Below are positions 25,254-33,682 of a stretch of DNA of 64,000 nucleotides, piece after piece; position 1 is the stretch's first letter; the number at the start of each line of letters is the position of its first letter. The stretch covers positions 1 through 64,000 of the forward strand of contig NZ_JASITD010000026.1 in assembly GCF_030063445.1 (NCBI RefSeq), written 5' to 3'. The position numbers were made by a program, and so were the translations under genes. Source of the DNA: Hymenobacter sp. H14-R3. Lineage in GTDB: Bacteria; Bacteroidota; Bacteroidia; Cytophagales; Hymenobacteraceae. Under the pieces are notes generated by a model. The model searched no databases and was not told the DNA's origin. It saw nothing but the letters and a program-made list of their open reading frames with translations.

Positions 25254-27410
25254 ATGCACCCCGACTTTTCCACTATCCCCTACGACGCCGCCAGCCTGCC
25301 CACGCCCGCCAAGCCGGCCGACTACCCCAGCGCTGGCCCGGCCGTGTACACCACCGCCGATGCGGCGCAGCTGCCGCACCTGGGCTTTGGCGCGGGCATA
25401 GCGCCTTATCTACGAGGGCCTTACGCCAGCATGTACGTGCGCTCGCCCTGGACGGTGCGGCAGTACGCGGGCTTCAGCACGGCCGAGGCGTCGAACGCGT
25501 TTTACCGGCGCAACCTGGCCGGCGGGCAGAAGGGCTTGAGCGTGGCCTTCGACCTGGCCACGCACCGGGGCTATGACTCGGACCACCCGCGCGTGGTGGG
25601 CGACGTGGGCAAGGCCGGCGTGGCCATCGACTCGGTGGAGGATATGAAAATCCTGTTCGACCAGATTCCGCTGGGCGAGATGTCGGTGAGCATGACCATG
25701 AACGGGGCGGTGCTGCCCATTCTGGCCTTTTTCATCGTGGCGGCCGAGGAGCAGGGCGTGCCGCCCGAGAAGCTGACGGGCACCATTCAGAACGATATTC
25801 TGAAGGAGTTTATGGTGCGCAACACCTACATCTACCCGCCCGCGCCGAGCATGCGGCTCATCGCCGACATCTTCGCCTACACGGCGGATTTCATGCCTAA
25901 GTTTAACAGTATCAGCATCTCGGGCTACCACATGCACGAGGCCGGCGCCACCGCCGAGCTGGAGCTGGCCTACACCCTGGCCGACGGCTTGCAGTACGTG
26001 CGCGCCGGCCTGGCGGCGGGCATCAAGCTCGATGATTTCGCGCCCCGGTTGTCCTTTTTCTGGGGCATCGGCATGAACCACTTCCTCGAAATTGCCAAGC
26101 TGCGCGCCGGCCGCCTGCTGTGGGCCAAGCTCATCCAGCAATTCAATCCGCAGAATAACAAGAGCTTGATGCTGCGCACGCACTGCCAGACCTCGGGCTA
26201 CTCGCTCACCGCCCAGGACCCCTTCAACAACGTGGCCCGCACCACCGTGGAGGCGATGGCCGCGGCCCTCGGCGGCACCCAAAGCCTGCACACCAATGCC
26301 CTGGACGAGGCCCTGGCCCTGCCCACCGATTTCTCGGCCCGCATTGCCCGCAACACCCAGCTCTACCTCCAGCACGAAACCGACATCACCAAAGTAGTGG
26401 ACCCCTGGGGCGGCTCGTACTACGTAGAAAGCCTAACCGCCGACCTCGCCAACGAGGCGTGGGCGCTGATGGAAGAAGTGGAAGCCCTCGGCGGCATGGC
26501 CGCCGCCATCGAAACCGGCCTGCCCAAGCTCCGCATCGAGGAAGCCGCCGCCCGCAAGCAGTCGCGCATCGACACCGGCCAGGAGGTGATTGTGGGTGTG
26601 AACAAGTACCTTGCCCCCGAGGGTGAAGCGCCGCTCGATGTATTACAGATTGATAATGACGCCGTTAGAGAGTCGCAAGTGGCGCGCCTGAAGCAGATTC
26701 GCAGCACCCGCGACAACGACGCCGTGCAAGCGGCCCTAAAAGCGATAACGGACTGTGCGGTAAGCTTCAGCTTGCCGTCGGAAAGCATCACCAACGAGCC
26801 CGCCGCCGACCAGCCCACGCCTCAAGGCAACCTGCTGGCCCTGGCCGTAACCGCCGCCCGCGCCCGCGCCACCCTCGGCGAAATCTCCGATGCGCTCGAA
26901 GCCGCCTGGGGCCGCCACCAGGCCACCAGCCGCACCGTGCAAGGCATCTATCAGCAAGGCATGACCGACAACGCCGACTTCGCCCTGGCCCGCCAGGCCG
27001 CCCAGGATTTTGCCGCCCGCGAGGGCCGCCGCCCCCGCATGGTAGTAGCCAAAATGGGCCAGGACGGCCACGACCGCGGGGCCAAAATCATTGCCACCAG
27101 CTTCGCCGACGTGGGCTTCGACGTGGACCTCGCGCCCCTCTTCCAAACCCCCGCCGAGGTAGCCCGCCAGGCCGTGGACAACGACGTGCATGTAGTCGGC
27201 GTGAGCAGCCTCGCCGCCGGCCACAACACGCTGCTGCCCCAGCTCATCCAGGAGCTCAAAAACGAAGGCCGCCCCGATATTCTCGTCATCGCCGGCGGCG
27301 TCATCCCGCCCCAGGACTACCAGTTTCTCTACGATGCGGGCGTGGCCGGCATTTATGGGCCCGGCACGGTGATAGCCAAGGCCGCGCTGGAGATTTTGGG
27401 GAAGCTGTAA
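25254..27410 (+). CDS. mutB: Methylmalonyl-CoA mutase, large (catalytic) subunit
   Basis: 718 residues from the ATG at 25254 (MHPDFSTIPYDAASLP). Catalytic, adenosylcobalamin-dependent subunit. The barrel domain (about 1-550) includes PWTVRQYAGFSTAEASN, VAFDLATHRGYDSDHPR, SISGYHMHEAGATAELEL and AMAAALGGTQSLHTNALDEA. The B12-binding domain has the base-off ligand motif DGHDRG near residues 603-609, followed by VVGVSSLAAGHNTLLP and the GGVIPPQDY region. It ends FLYDAGVAGIYGPGTVIAKA; a degenerate second copy of this 3' end lies at 27933-28043. Confidence 0.97.
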   Translation: MHPDFSTIPYDAASLPTPAKPADYPSAGPAVYTTADAAQLPHLGFGAGIAPYLRGPYASMYVRSPWTVRQYAGFSTAEASNAFYRRNLAGGQKGLSVAFDLATHRGYDSDHPRVVGDVGKAGVAIDSVEDMKILFDQIPLGEMSVSMTMNGAVLPILAFFIVAAEEQGVPPEKLTGTIQNDILKEFMVRNTYIYPPAPSMRLIADIFAYTADFMPKFNSISISGYHMHEAGATAELELAYTLADGLQYVRAGLAAGIKLDDFAPRLSFFWGIGMNHFLEIAKLRAGRLLWAKLIQQFNPQNNKSLMLRTHCQTSGYSLTAQDPFNNVARTTVEAMAAALGGTQSLHTNALDEALALPTDFSARIARNTQLYLQHETDITKVVDPWGGSYYVESLTADLANEAWALMEEVEALGGMAAAIETGLPKLRIEEAAARKQSRIDTGQEVIVGVNKYLAPEGEAPLDVLQIDNDAVRESQVARLKQIRSTRDNDAVQAALKAITDCAVSFSLPSESITNEPAADQPTPQGNLLALAVTAARARATLGEISDALEAAWGRHQATSRTVQGIYQQGMTDNADFALARQAAQDFAAREGRRPRMVVAKMGQDGHDRGAKIIATSFADVGFDVDLAPLFQTPAEVARQAVDNDVHVVGVSSLAAGHNTLLPQLIQELKNEGRPDILVIAGGVIPPQDYQFLYDAGVAGIYGPGTVIAKAALEILGKL

Positions 27411-27522
27411 CCCAGGCTTCTACGCAGCCCTAGCAGCCTGCCTGCCCCGTTATTTTTAAAAATCGCCCTACCCTGCGGGACGGCGACGCTGAGTTGTACG
27501 GCCCCACTTTTTTGCTTTTCTG

Positions 27523-27894
27523 ATGATGATGCTAACTTCCGCCACTGCGCCAGTATTTTCCCTACTCGAACGCCTGGGGCAGCAACTCAGTACCTCGGCC
27601 CAAACTATCTACGGGGACCCCGTTGAACGCGATGGGGTTACCATCATTGCCGTGGCGCGCGCTTACTATGGGTTTGGCGGCGGCGGGGACACCGAGACCA
27701 GCGAAAAAGCGGGCGCCGGCGCCGGCGCAGGGGTAGCGCTCACGCCAGTAGGGTACATCGAGCTGCGGCAGGGGCGCAGCCGCTTCCGGCCCATCCGGTC
27801 GTCGGTGGTGCCGCTGGTGGCCGTGAGCGGCGCTATCGCCTGGCTTTTATTGCGGAGCGTGCCTAAGCTGCTCTCCAAGCGCCACGGCGGCTAG
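27523..27894 (+). CDS. GerW (YtfJ)-family protein
   Basis: 123 residues, start at one of several adjacent ATGs at 27523. It carries the GerW pattern: VFGDPVER-like segment (IYGDPVERDGVTIIAVARAYYGFG), a Gly-rich turn with charged residues, then AGVALTPVGYIELRQG. A hydrophobic segment near 95-113 (VVPLVAVSGAIAWLLL) suggests a C-terminal membrane anchor. GerW was named for a spore-germination role in Bacillus, but relatives occur in many non-sporulating bacteria with unknown roles. It stands alone after mutB. Confidence 0.75.
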   Translation: MMMLTSATAPVFSLLERLGQQLSTSAQTIYGDPVERDGVTIIAVARAYYGFGGGGDTETSEKAGAGAGAGVALTPVGYIELRQGRSRFRPIRSSVVPLVAVSGAIAWLLLRSVPKLLSKRHGG

Positions 27895-27932
27895 GCGGCC
27901 CGGCACCGCCGGCATTGCTGTTTTAGAGTTAT

Positions 27933-28043
27933 CAATTTCTCTGCGATGCGGGTGTGCCCGGCATCTACGGACCGGTTACAGTAGTAGCCAAGGCCGCACT
28001 GGAGATTTCAGGGGGAATTGAAGGACGTAGGAAAAACACTTAA
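27933..28043 (+). pseudogene. Duplicated, degenerate 3' end of mutB
   Basis: The 37 codons read QFLCDAGVPGIYGPVTVVAK, then AALEISGG and a divergent tail to TAA. They match the last residues of mutB (QFLYDAGVAGIYGPGTVIAK, AALEI) about 0.6 kb upstream. The copy is about 80% identical at protein level over 28 residues, with no start codon or upstream part. It is a remnant of a local duplication or recombination event. Confidence 0.85.
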
Positions 28044-28046
28044 TTT

Positions 28047-28538
28047 ATGAATAAATCCGCTGTTCTCACAGTCATTTTAGCAGGGTTTTGTGGCGCTTGC
28101 AATCCTGAGCACCGTGAACAGGCGAATATTCGTTTGCAAATTAGAATTTCGGGCACTGGCTTAGCTACTATTAAATCAGAGGTATCTTCAAAAGGTAAGC
28201 AGGGGTTTTTAATGTTTAATGACCCTGCTCAGGTTATGTCTTTCAGGAACCAGGATACGATTAACTACCTGTTTCCTATCGGCAAAAAAGATGTTGCTGG
28301 ACACTTTGACACCATTCATATTACGCGCAAAGAAACGTTGGTACTTGCTATTAAAATAGCGGAAAATAAACTAGCGGGCCGCCCCACTTCTGCTGCAAAG
28401 CCACACTTGCGCGTTGAGCTTCTGGCAGATAACAAAGTGGTTCAATCCGTGCAGCTTCCAGCCATACCCCCTGCGGGTGGCAAGCCAACCGCCCAAGACT
28501 CGGCGGCCACCTTAACCTTTCATACCGATACTTTATAG
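28047..28538 (+). CDS. Small lipoprotein of unknown function
   Basis: 163 residues, ATG at 28047, three bases after the mutB fragment stop. The leader MNKSAVLTVILAGFCGAC ends in a lipobox (FCGAC). The mature part looks beta-rich (ANIRLQIRISGTGLATIKSE, HFDTIHITRKETLVLAIKIA, HLRVELLADNKVVQSVQL), like a small extracytoplasmic beta-sandwich. Codon use and GC are lower than in nearby genes, which suggests recent acquisition. No family recognised. Confidence 0.6.
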   Translation: MNKSAVLTVILAGFCGACNPEHREQANIRLQIRISGTGLATIKSEVSSKGKQGFLMFNDPAQVMSFRNQDTINYLFPIGKKDVAGHFDTIHITRKETLVLAIKIAENKLAGRPTSAAKPHLRVELLADNKVVQSVQLPAIPPAGGKPTAQDSAATLTFHTDTL

Positions 28539-28546
28539 GCTACTAC

Positions 28547-28992
28547 ATGCCCCTGTTTGCCCACCGCGACCGCCTGCGCGCTGACCTCAATGCCCTCGCG
28601 CCCAAGCAGGAGGCGCGGGTGCTGCAAAAGTTTCGGCTGGAATGGAATTACCACTCCAACGCCATTGAGGGCAACTCGCTCACGCTGGGCGAAACCCGCT
28701 CACTGCTACACGGCCTCACGGCGGCTGGTAAGCCCAAGCTCGTTCAGCCCGGACGCTACAAAAGCAGCCCCAACAAGGTGCTCACCGCTACCAACGAGAT
28801 GTTCTGTTTCGCCAGCCCCGAAGAAGCTTCGGCCGCCTAACTGACCCCGGGAACTGGCACCGCCGGGAGGAAGCCACGCCTACCACGCTGCCCGTAGTCC
28901 TGGCCACCGGGCTTCACTGGTGCTTCGTGCGCATCCATCCATTCGATAGTGGCAGGGCAAGGGCTAGGATACTGCGATGCAGTTTGAAGTAA
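28547..28992 (+). pseudogene. Broken Fic-family gene
   Basis: The first frame encodes a Fic N-terminus (FRLEWNYHSNAIEGNSLTLG, ETRSLLHGLTAAGKP), then jumps directly to PGRYKSSPNKVLTATNEMF, omitting the usual helices between, and stops at 28840. A second frame from about 28850 continues NWHRREEATPTTLPVVLATG and LHWCFVRIHPFDSGRARARI. The Fic active-site motif HPFxDGNGR is degraded to HPFDSGRAR. So there is an internal deletion, a frameshift and loss of the catalytic motif. The gene cannot make an active AMPylase. Confidence 0.85.
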
Positions 28993-29138
28993 CTGAGCTC
29001 CGGGCGGGGCCAGGCCGAACTTCTTTTTCGCCCCGCCCACGCCAAAAATGCTCATGCACTACTGGCAGCTACACTTGCGGCGAGTAGCTTGCGGCATTAT
29101 TTCACTTTCTTTTTTTGCCAATACCTAATACTCAGATA

Positions 29139-30167
29139 ATGAAGAATTTTTACGCATTGGGTTTGCTGCTGAGCGCGCTGGGTGCTTCGGCACAACGGCC
29201 TATTTACCAACCTATTGACCGGGGCCAAATGACGGAGTACGCGGCCCTGCCCAAGCAGCCGCTGCTGGTGGTGTTACCCGAAGAAATTAAAGACCCCAAG
29301 GTGCTGCGCAAAAAATATCAGAAGCCGGCCGACCTGGCTGCCTACCAAGCCGAAGTGGCCGCTACGCGCACCTGCCTGGAAAGCGCCGCCAAATACTGGA
29401 CCCTGAGCGAGACAAAATTTATTACGCCCGCCGAGGCCAGCCAGTTGGAGGACGATATCAAACAAGGCCACCTGCTGCTAGAGATGGGGGTGGTGAGTAG
29501 CGAACTTAGCCCAACTGCCAACAACCGCAGCCCCACCCTGGCAACGCCGAGCCTGATGCTGCGCTGGGTGGGCAAGATGCAAAAGCCTTCGGCGGGCCAC
29601 GTCCTCCTGGCAATTGCTGGCGGCGGGTCGCTCTTCCCGGGAAAGTCGCGGCTGGCCGCTTTTCAGTCGTTCTACTACAGCTACAAAAGCACGCTGATGC
29701 AGAACTATCACACCAGCGACTTTATCAGCACGGTGCAGCAAATGCAAGCCTACGTGCAGCAGCGGGCGCAGGGCCAGGAGGACAAGGAAATCGAAAAAGC
29801 CACTAAGGCCCGTGTGGGCAAAAACGCCCCGCTGCTCAAAAGCAAAACCCTGCTGCTCGACCGCATGCAGTTGTCGGAGAACCTGCCGGAAGCCAAAATC
29901 GCCAAGCTTTACCCCTACCCCGTGCAAGTTACTGACCGGGCCACGGTGGAGGCGGCCGTTGCCGCCGCCGACCCGCGCTACCTCTACGTGCGCTACGTGA
30001 CGGTGCTGCGTAACAACGGCTATCAACTCTTGGACGCGGCCACCGGCCAGGTAGCCAGCTACGCCGAATTTCACATGCTGAAACCCACTGACCTGGGCAA
30101 AGTGCAAGACTCCAACCTGAAGGAAATGTACAAAACTGCCGTGGCTAATTCCAAAGAGTCACGCTAA
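29139..30167 (+). CDS. Secreted protein of unknown function
   Basis: 342 residues from the ATG at 29139 (MKNFYALGLLLSALGASAQ), which gives a clean signal peptide. The mature part is mainly helical and charged, with a paired-helix region near 170-260 (YYSYKSTLMQNYHTSDFIST, VQQMQAYVQQRAQGQEDKEI), then RATVEAAVAAADPRYLYVRY, and ends in EFHMLKPTDLGKVQDSNLK. No lipobox or transmembrane helix. Not recognised. A strong hairpin follows 45 bases downstream. Confidence 0.65.
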   Translation: MKNFYALGLLLSALGASAQRPIYQPIDRGQMTEYAALPKQPLLVVLPEEIKDPKVLRKKYQKPADLAAYQAEVAATRTCLESAAKYWTLSETKFITPAEASQLEDDIKQGHLLLEMGVVSSELSPTANNRSPTLATPSLMLRWVGKMQKPSAGHVLLAIAGGGSLFPGKSRLAAFQSFYYSYKSTLMQNYHTSDFISTVQQMQAYVQQRAQGQEDKEIEKATKARVGKNAPLLKSKTLLLDRMQLSENLPEAKIAKLYPYPVQVTDRATVEAAVAAADPRYLYVRYVTVLRNNGYQLLDAATGQVASYAEFHMLKPTDLGKVQDSNLKEMYKTAVANSKESR

Positions 30168-30211
30168 AGCCGCCGGGTAGCACCCTACCAGCAGTGGCCG
30201 CGCGGTGGTAA

Positions 30212-30274
30212 TAATAATGGGATAAGCCGCTGGCGCACGTGGTAGACGCGCGCCAGCGGCTTATCCCATTATTA
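30212..30274. terminator. Perfect 25-bp inverted repeat after the secreted-protein gene
   Basis: Arms at 30212-30236 and 30250-30274 (TAATAATGGGATAAGCCGCT plus GGCGC and its complement) with a 13-base loop. The stem is GC-rich near the loop and ends in AT-rich flanks, so it can act as a terminator; the length also fits a palindromic repeat element. Confidence 0.7.
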
Positions 30275-30279
30275 ATTTC

Positions 30280-30465
30280 TGGGGTAAAAAGTGGCCCTCT
30301 ACGGCGCGGCGCACCGATACCTACCTGGGCCGCGTGAAGCTGCACGGGGCCACCGCCCGATATACCCGCAACGCGCGTCACCTGACCTTCAACAAAAGCG
30401 AAAATATTGATGTGCTTACGGGTAGCGCGTTTTTCTTCCAGAATACCGTGGTACTCGCATTTTAG
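30280..30465 (+). pseudogene. Gene remnant without a start
   Basis: An open frame of about 61 codons, WGKKWPSTARRTDTYLGRVK through NKSENIDVLTGSAFFFQNTV to TAG, begins inside the hairpin flank and has no ATG or GTG. Codon use looks coding. It appears to be the 3' end of a lost gene. No family recognised. Confidence 0.4.
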
Positions 30466-30568
30466 CGCGGCGGGCTTGGAGTGGTAAAGGAGGCTGGCCC
30501 CGCCCGGCGGGCCGTTTTAGTATTGACTGTGGTTTTTTTGAAGAATTAATGCCTTTCTCTTCTGCACT

Positions 30569-30930
30569 GTGCACTCGCTCAGCAAGTTACTCATCGGCCT
30601 AGTGGCCTTCACTCACGCGTATCTCGTGTGGCTGGAGATGTTTGCCTGGACTACGCGGGGGCCGCAGGTTTTCAAAATGCTGCCGGCTGAGCTGTTTCCG
30701 CAAACCAGGACGCTGGCCGGCAACCAAGGCTTTATAATGGCTTTCTGGTGGCGGGGCTAGGTTGGGCGCTTTTCATCACTGCCCCGGCGTGGCACCACCA
30801 CGTGGGCGCGTTTCTTCTGGGGTGCGTGGCGGTGGCGGACTTGTACGGGGCAGCTACGGCCGGGCGGCGCATTTTGCTGATGCCAACGGTACCGGCGGGG
30901 CTAGCACTGGTGGCGCAGTGGCTCGCATAG
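30569..30930 (+). pseudogene. DUF1304 membrane protein gene with a frameshift
   Basis: From the GTG at 30569 the frame encodes VHSLSKLLIGLVAFTHAYLV, WLEMFAWTTRGPQVFKMLP and LAGNQGF, then runs into a stop at 30760. Reading on in another frame from about 30733 gives YNGFLVAGLGWALFITAPAW, HHHVGAFLLGCVAVADLYGA and so on to 30930. Joined, the two parts match the DUF1304 family (about 120 residues, four membrane helices, with LEMFxW and NQGxYNGFLA blocks). One missing base in GGCTTTATAATGG explains the break. It is either a recent mutation or a sequencing error. Confidence 0.8.
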
Positions 30931-30965
30931 GACCTGGCCGCAGCCGGTTTTATTTATACTACTGT

Positions 30966-32042
30966 TTACGCGGGTAGCACTGGGCCCTCCACAATGGCGC
31001 GGGTTTTGGGTAGGCACTCGGGGTAATTGGCGTGGATGAAGGCTACCAGCTTTTCGCGTACCTCGCAGCGCAAATCGAAGGCGATGGAAGCATCAGCGGC
31101 GCTCACCAGGGCGCGTAGCTCCAGGGTATGTTCTTTTATATCAGTAACTTGCACCGTAGCCACGCGGCCGTCCCAGCGCGGATTATCGGCCACGATGCGC
31201 GCCAGCTCGGTGCGCACGGCTTCTACGGGAATGGTGTAGTCGGCGTAGAGAAATACCGTGCCCAGCAGCTGCGACGAGCTGCGCGTCCAGTTCTGGAAGG
31301 GCTTTTCGATGAAATAACCGAGCGGCAGCACCAGGCGGCGCTCGTCCCAGATTTTGAGGATGACGTTGGTGAAAGTAATTTCCTCCACCCGGCCCCACTC
31401 GCCTTCTACCACCAGCACGTCGTCGATGCGAATGGGCTGGGTAAAGGCTATCTGGAAGCCCGCCAGCAAGTTGCTGAGTGAGCGCTGGGCCGCGAAGCCC
31501 ACAATGACGCTGGCAATGCCCGCCGACGTTAGCAGACCCGCCCCAATGCGGCGCACCGTAGCAAAGCTCATCAGCACCAGGGCCATAGCTACGAAGAAGA
31601 TGAGCGACACGCCGATTTTCTTCACGAACTGCAACTGCGTCAGCAGCTTACGCACGGCCAGGTTATTATCGCGGTCGAGGCGATAGTGGTCGAGCACCAG
31701 CTCTTCGAGCACATCCACGGCCCGCATCAGCAGCCAGGCGAAGGTAGCGATGGAGACAATGCCCACCACCCGGCGCACCGCTTCCAGCGGCCCGGGGGCC
31801 AGCGTGGCCAGCGGCAGCAGCACCGCCAGCAGCAGCACCGGCAAAAAAAACGCCGCCGCCGGCCCCGTATGCCGCACCACCGCGCCGGCCAGCACCGAGC
31901 CCGTGCGCCGCTCGTAGGCGCGCAGCATCCAAAATAGCCCCACCTTGAGCAGCCAGCCGCCCACCAGGCTGCCGCCCATTACGAGCAGCGCAGTGAGGCC
32001 ATCGGGAAACCGGTCGAGTACTCGTAAAAACTGTTCTTTCAT
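30966..32042 (-). CDS. MscS-family mechanosensitive channel
   Basis: 358 residues from the ATG at 32042 (MKEQFLRVLDRFPDGLTAL). Inner-membrane channel opened by membrane tension. N-terminal hydrophobic segments lie at about 15-38, 58-80, 92-110 and 145-165. The pore-lining helix region is ATVRRIGAGLLTSAGIASVI followed by VGFAAQRSLSNLLAGF, and the beta domain begins FTQPIRIDDVLVVEGEWGRV. All fit the MscS family. Stands alone on the minus strand. Confidence 0.93.
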   Translation of the reverse strand: MKEQFLRVLDRFPDGLTALLVMGGSLVGGWLLKVGLFWMLRAYERRTGSVLAGAVVRHTGPAAAFFLPVLLLAVLLPLATLAPGPLEAVRRVVGIVSIATFAWLLMRAVDVLEELVLDHYRLDRDNNLAVRKLLTQLQFVKKIGVSLIFFVAMALVLMSFATVRRIGAGLLTSAGIASVIVGFAAQRSLSNLLAGFQIAFTQPIRIDDVLVVEGEWGRVEEITFTNVILKIWDERRLVLPLGYFIEKPFQNWTRSSSQLLGTVFLYADYTIPVEAVRTELARIVADNPRWDGRVATVQVTDIKEHTLELRALVSAADASIAFDLRCEVREKLVAFIHANYPECLPKTRAIVEGPVLPA

Positions 32043-32258
32043 GAGGCAGTGGGTAGCAGAGGAAGGCGCGCTCCGTAGCGCGCGGGCCACAAAGGTCGCG
32101 CGGCGGGCGGCGGCCCTTGCGCCCGGCCCGCGCCCTTAAGCAATCAAAAGGCCGCTGCCACAGGTTTGAGATACCCGGTTTGCCACACGGGACCAATGTG
32201 ACCCTGGCTACGTTTTTACGTACGCTCCCTTCAAAACCACCTTATTTTTTTCGTCGTC

Positions 32259-33047
32259 ATGGACCTCCATCTCACGGGCAAAACTGCCCTCATCACTGGC
32301 TCCACGGCCGGCATCGGCCTGGCTATTGCGCTACGCCTGGCCGCCGAGGGTGCCGCAGTACTTATTACCGGGCGCACCGAGGCGCGCCTGGCCGATGCCA
32401 AAGCCACCATTTTGCAGCATACGCCGGCGGCAGTAGTGCGGGGCGTGGCCGTTGATTTTGGCGACGCGGCGCAGGTCGATAACCTGCTGCAAGAAGTGCC
32501 TACGGTAGATATCCTGGTCAATAACGTGGGCATTTTCGAGCCCAAGCCCTTTGCCGAGATTACGGATGCCGACTGGCTGCGCTTTTTCGAGCTAAACGTA
32601 CTGAGCGGGGTGCGGCTGTCGCGCCAGTATTTTCCGCTGATGCTAAAGCAGGATGCGGGCCGCATCATCTTCATTTCCAGCGAGTCGGCCCTCCAGATTC
32701 CGGCCGAGATGGTACACTACGGCACCACCAAAACCGCCCAGCTCGCCGTGGCCCGCGGCCTGGCCGAGCTCACCAAGGGCACCGGCGTCACGGTAAACTC
32801 GGTGCTGCCCGGCCCCACCGCCTCCGAGGGTGTAGAGGAATTTCTGCAAAAACTGGCTGGCGAGGGCAAAACCCGCGAGGAGGCCGAGCACGAGTTTTTC
32901 CGCGATGCGCGGCCCTCGTCGCTGCTTCAGCGCTTCATCACGCCCGAGGAAATTGCCAATATGGTGGCTTACCTGGCCAGCCCACTGGCCGCCGCCACCA
33001 ACGGCGCCTCAGTGCGGGTTGATGGCGGCGTAGTGCGGCACATTTAA
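32259..33047 (+). CDS. SDR-family oxidoreductase
   Basis: 262 residues, ATG at 32259. Classical short-chain dehydrogenase: NAD(P)-binding TGSTAGIG at 13-20, NNVG at 88-91, serine in FISSESAL near 140, and the catalytic Y154-x3-K158 in HYGTTKTAQ. GRT near 38-40 after the second strand favours NADP. The ending (ASPLAAATNGASVRVDGGVV) is standard. Substrate unknown. It is monocistronic, convergent with the ankyrin gene. Confidence 0.93.
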   Translation: MDLHLTGKTALITGSTAGIGLAIALRLAAEGAAVLITGRTEARLADAKATILQHTPAAVVRGVAVDFGDAAQVDNLLQEVPTVDILVNNVGIFEPKPFAEITDADWLRFFELNVLSGVRLSRQYFPLMLKQDAGRIIFISSESALQIPAEMVHYGTTKTAQLAVARGLAELTKGTGVTVNSVLPGPTASEGVEEFLQKLAGEGKTREEAEHEFFRDARPSSLLQRFITPEEIANMVAYLASPLAAATNGASVRVDGGVVRHI

Positions 33048-33063
33048 ACAACTGATTACCCGA

Positions 33064-33564
33064 CTATTCTTCGTCCTTACCACCGAGCAGCTTCGAGGCT
33101 TCGGCGTTGCCTTGCTGGCCGGCGAGGTGCAGGGCGGTGAGGCCGCGAATATCTTTGAGCGTGGCATCGGCCCCAGCCTCTAACAACATCTTAACCAGCT
33201 CATTACGGCCGAAGAGCGTGGCAAACATGAGGGCCGTGCCATCGTTGCCGTTGCGCAGGTTGAGGCTGGCCCCGCGGGCGATGAGCAGGCGGGCAATGTC
33301 GGCGTAGCCTTTGAAGCAGACGCCCATCAGGGCCGAATTGCCGCTGGCATCCTGCAAGTTGAGGTCGGCCCCGGCGTCGAGCAGGGCCTGGGCGGCGGCG
33401 AGGTGGTTGTCGTAGGTAGCCAGGATGAGAGCCGAGTGGCCCTTGCCGTTTTGGGCGTTGATATCCAGCTGCGGGTTTTGCAGCAGGTGCTGAATTTCGG
33501 CCACATCGCCCCGGCGGGCGGCATCGTAGAGCAGGTCGGTAGCTTGTGTGGAGGAGGAAGGCAT
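33064..33564 (-). CDS. Ankyrin-repeat protein
   Basis: 166 residues from the ATG at 33564 (MPSSSTQATDLLYDAARRGD). It consists of about four to five ankyrin repeats, for example GHSALILATYDNHLAAAQAL LD-type, GNSALMGVCFKGYADIARLL, DGTALMFATLFGRNELVKML and GLTALHLAGQQGNAEASKLL. No signal peptide. Probably a protein-binding adaptor; in some bacteria such proteins pair with catalase, but no such neighbour is present. The M20 peptidase gene ends 118 bases upstream on the same strand. Confidence 0.9.
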   Translation of the reverse strand: MPSSSTQATDLLYDAARRGDVAEIQHLLQNPQLDINAQNGKGHSALILATYDNHLAAAQALLDAGADLNLQDASGNSALMGVCFKGYADIARLLIARGASLNLRNGNDGTALMFATLFGRNELVKMLLEAGADATLKDIRGLTALHLAGQQGNAEASKLLGGKDEE

Positions 33565-33682
33565 GGGATTTTTGAGTGAGTAAGCGGTAGGACAAGCCAG
33601 GGCCGCCGGATGTTTGGCCGGTGAAGCGGCGGCATACGCGGGCGCGGCCGCAGTATTGCGCACGGAGCGGCGGGCCGCCGGG

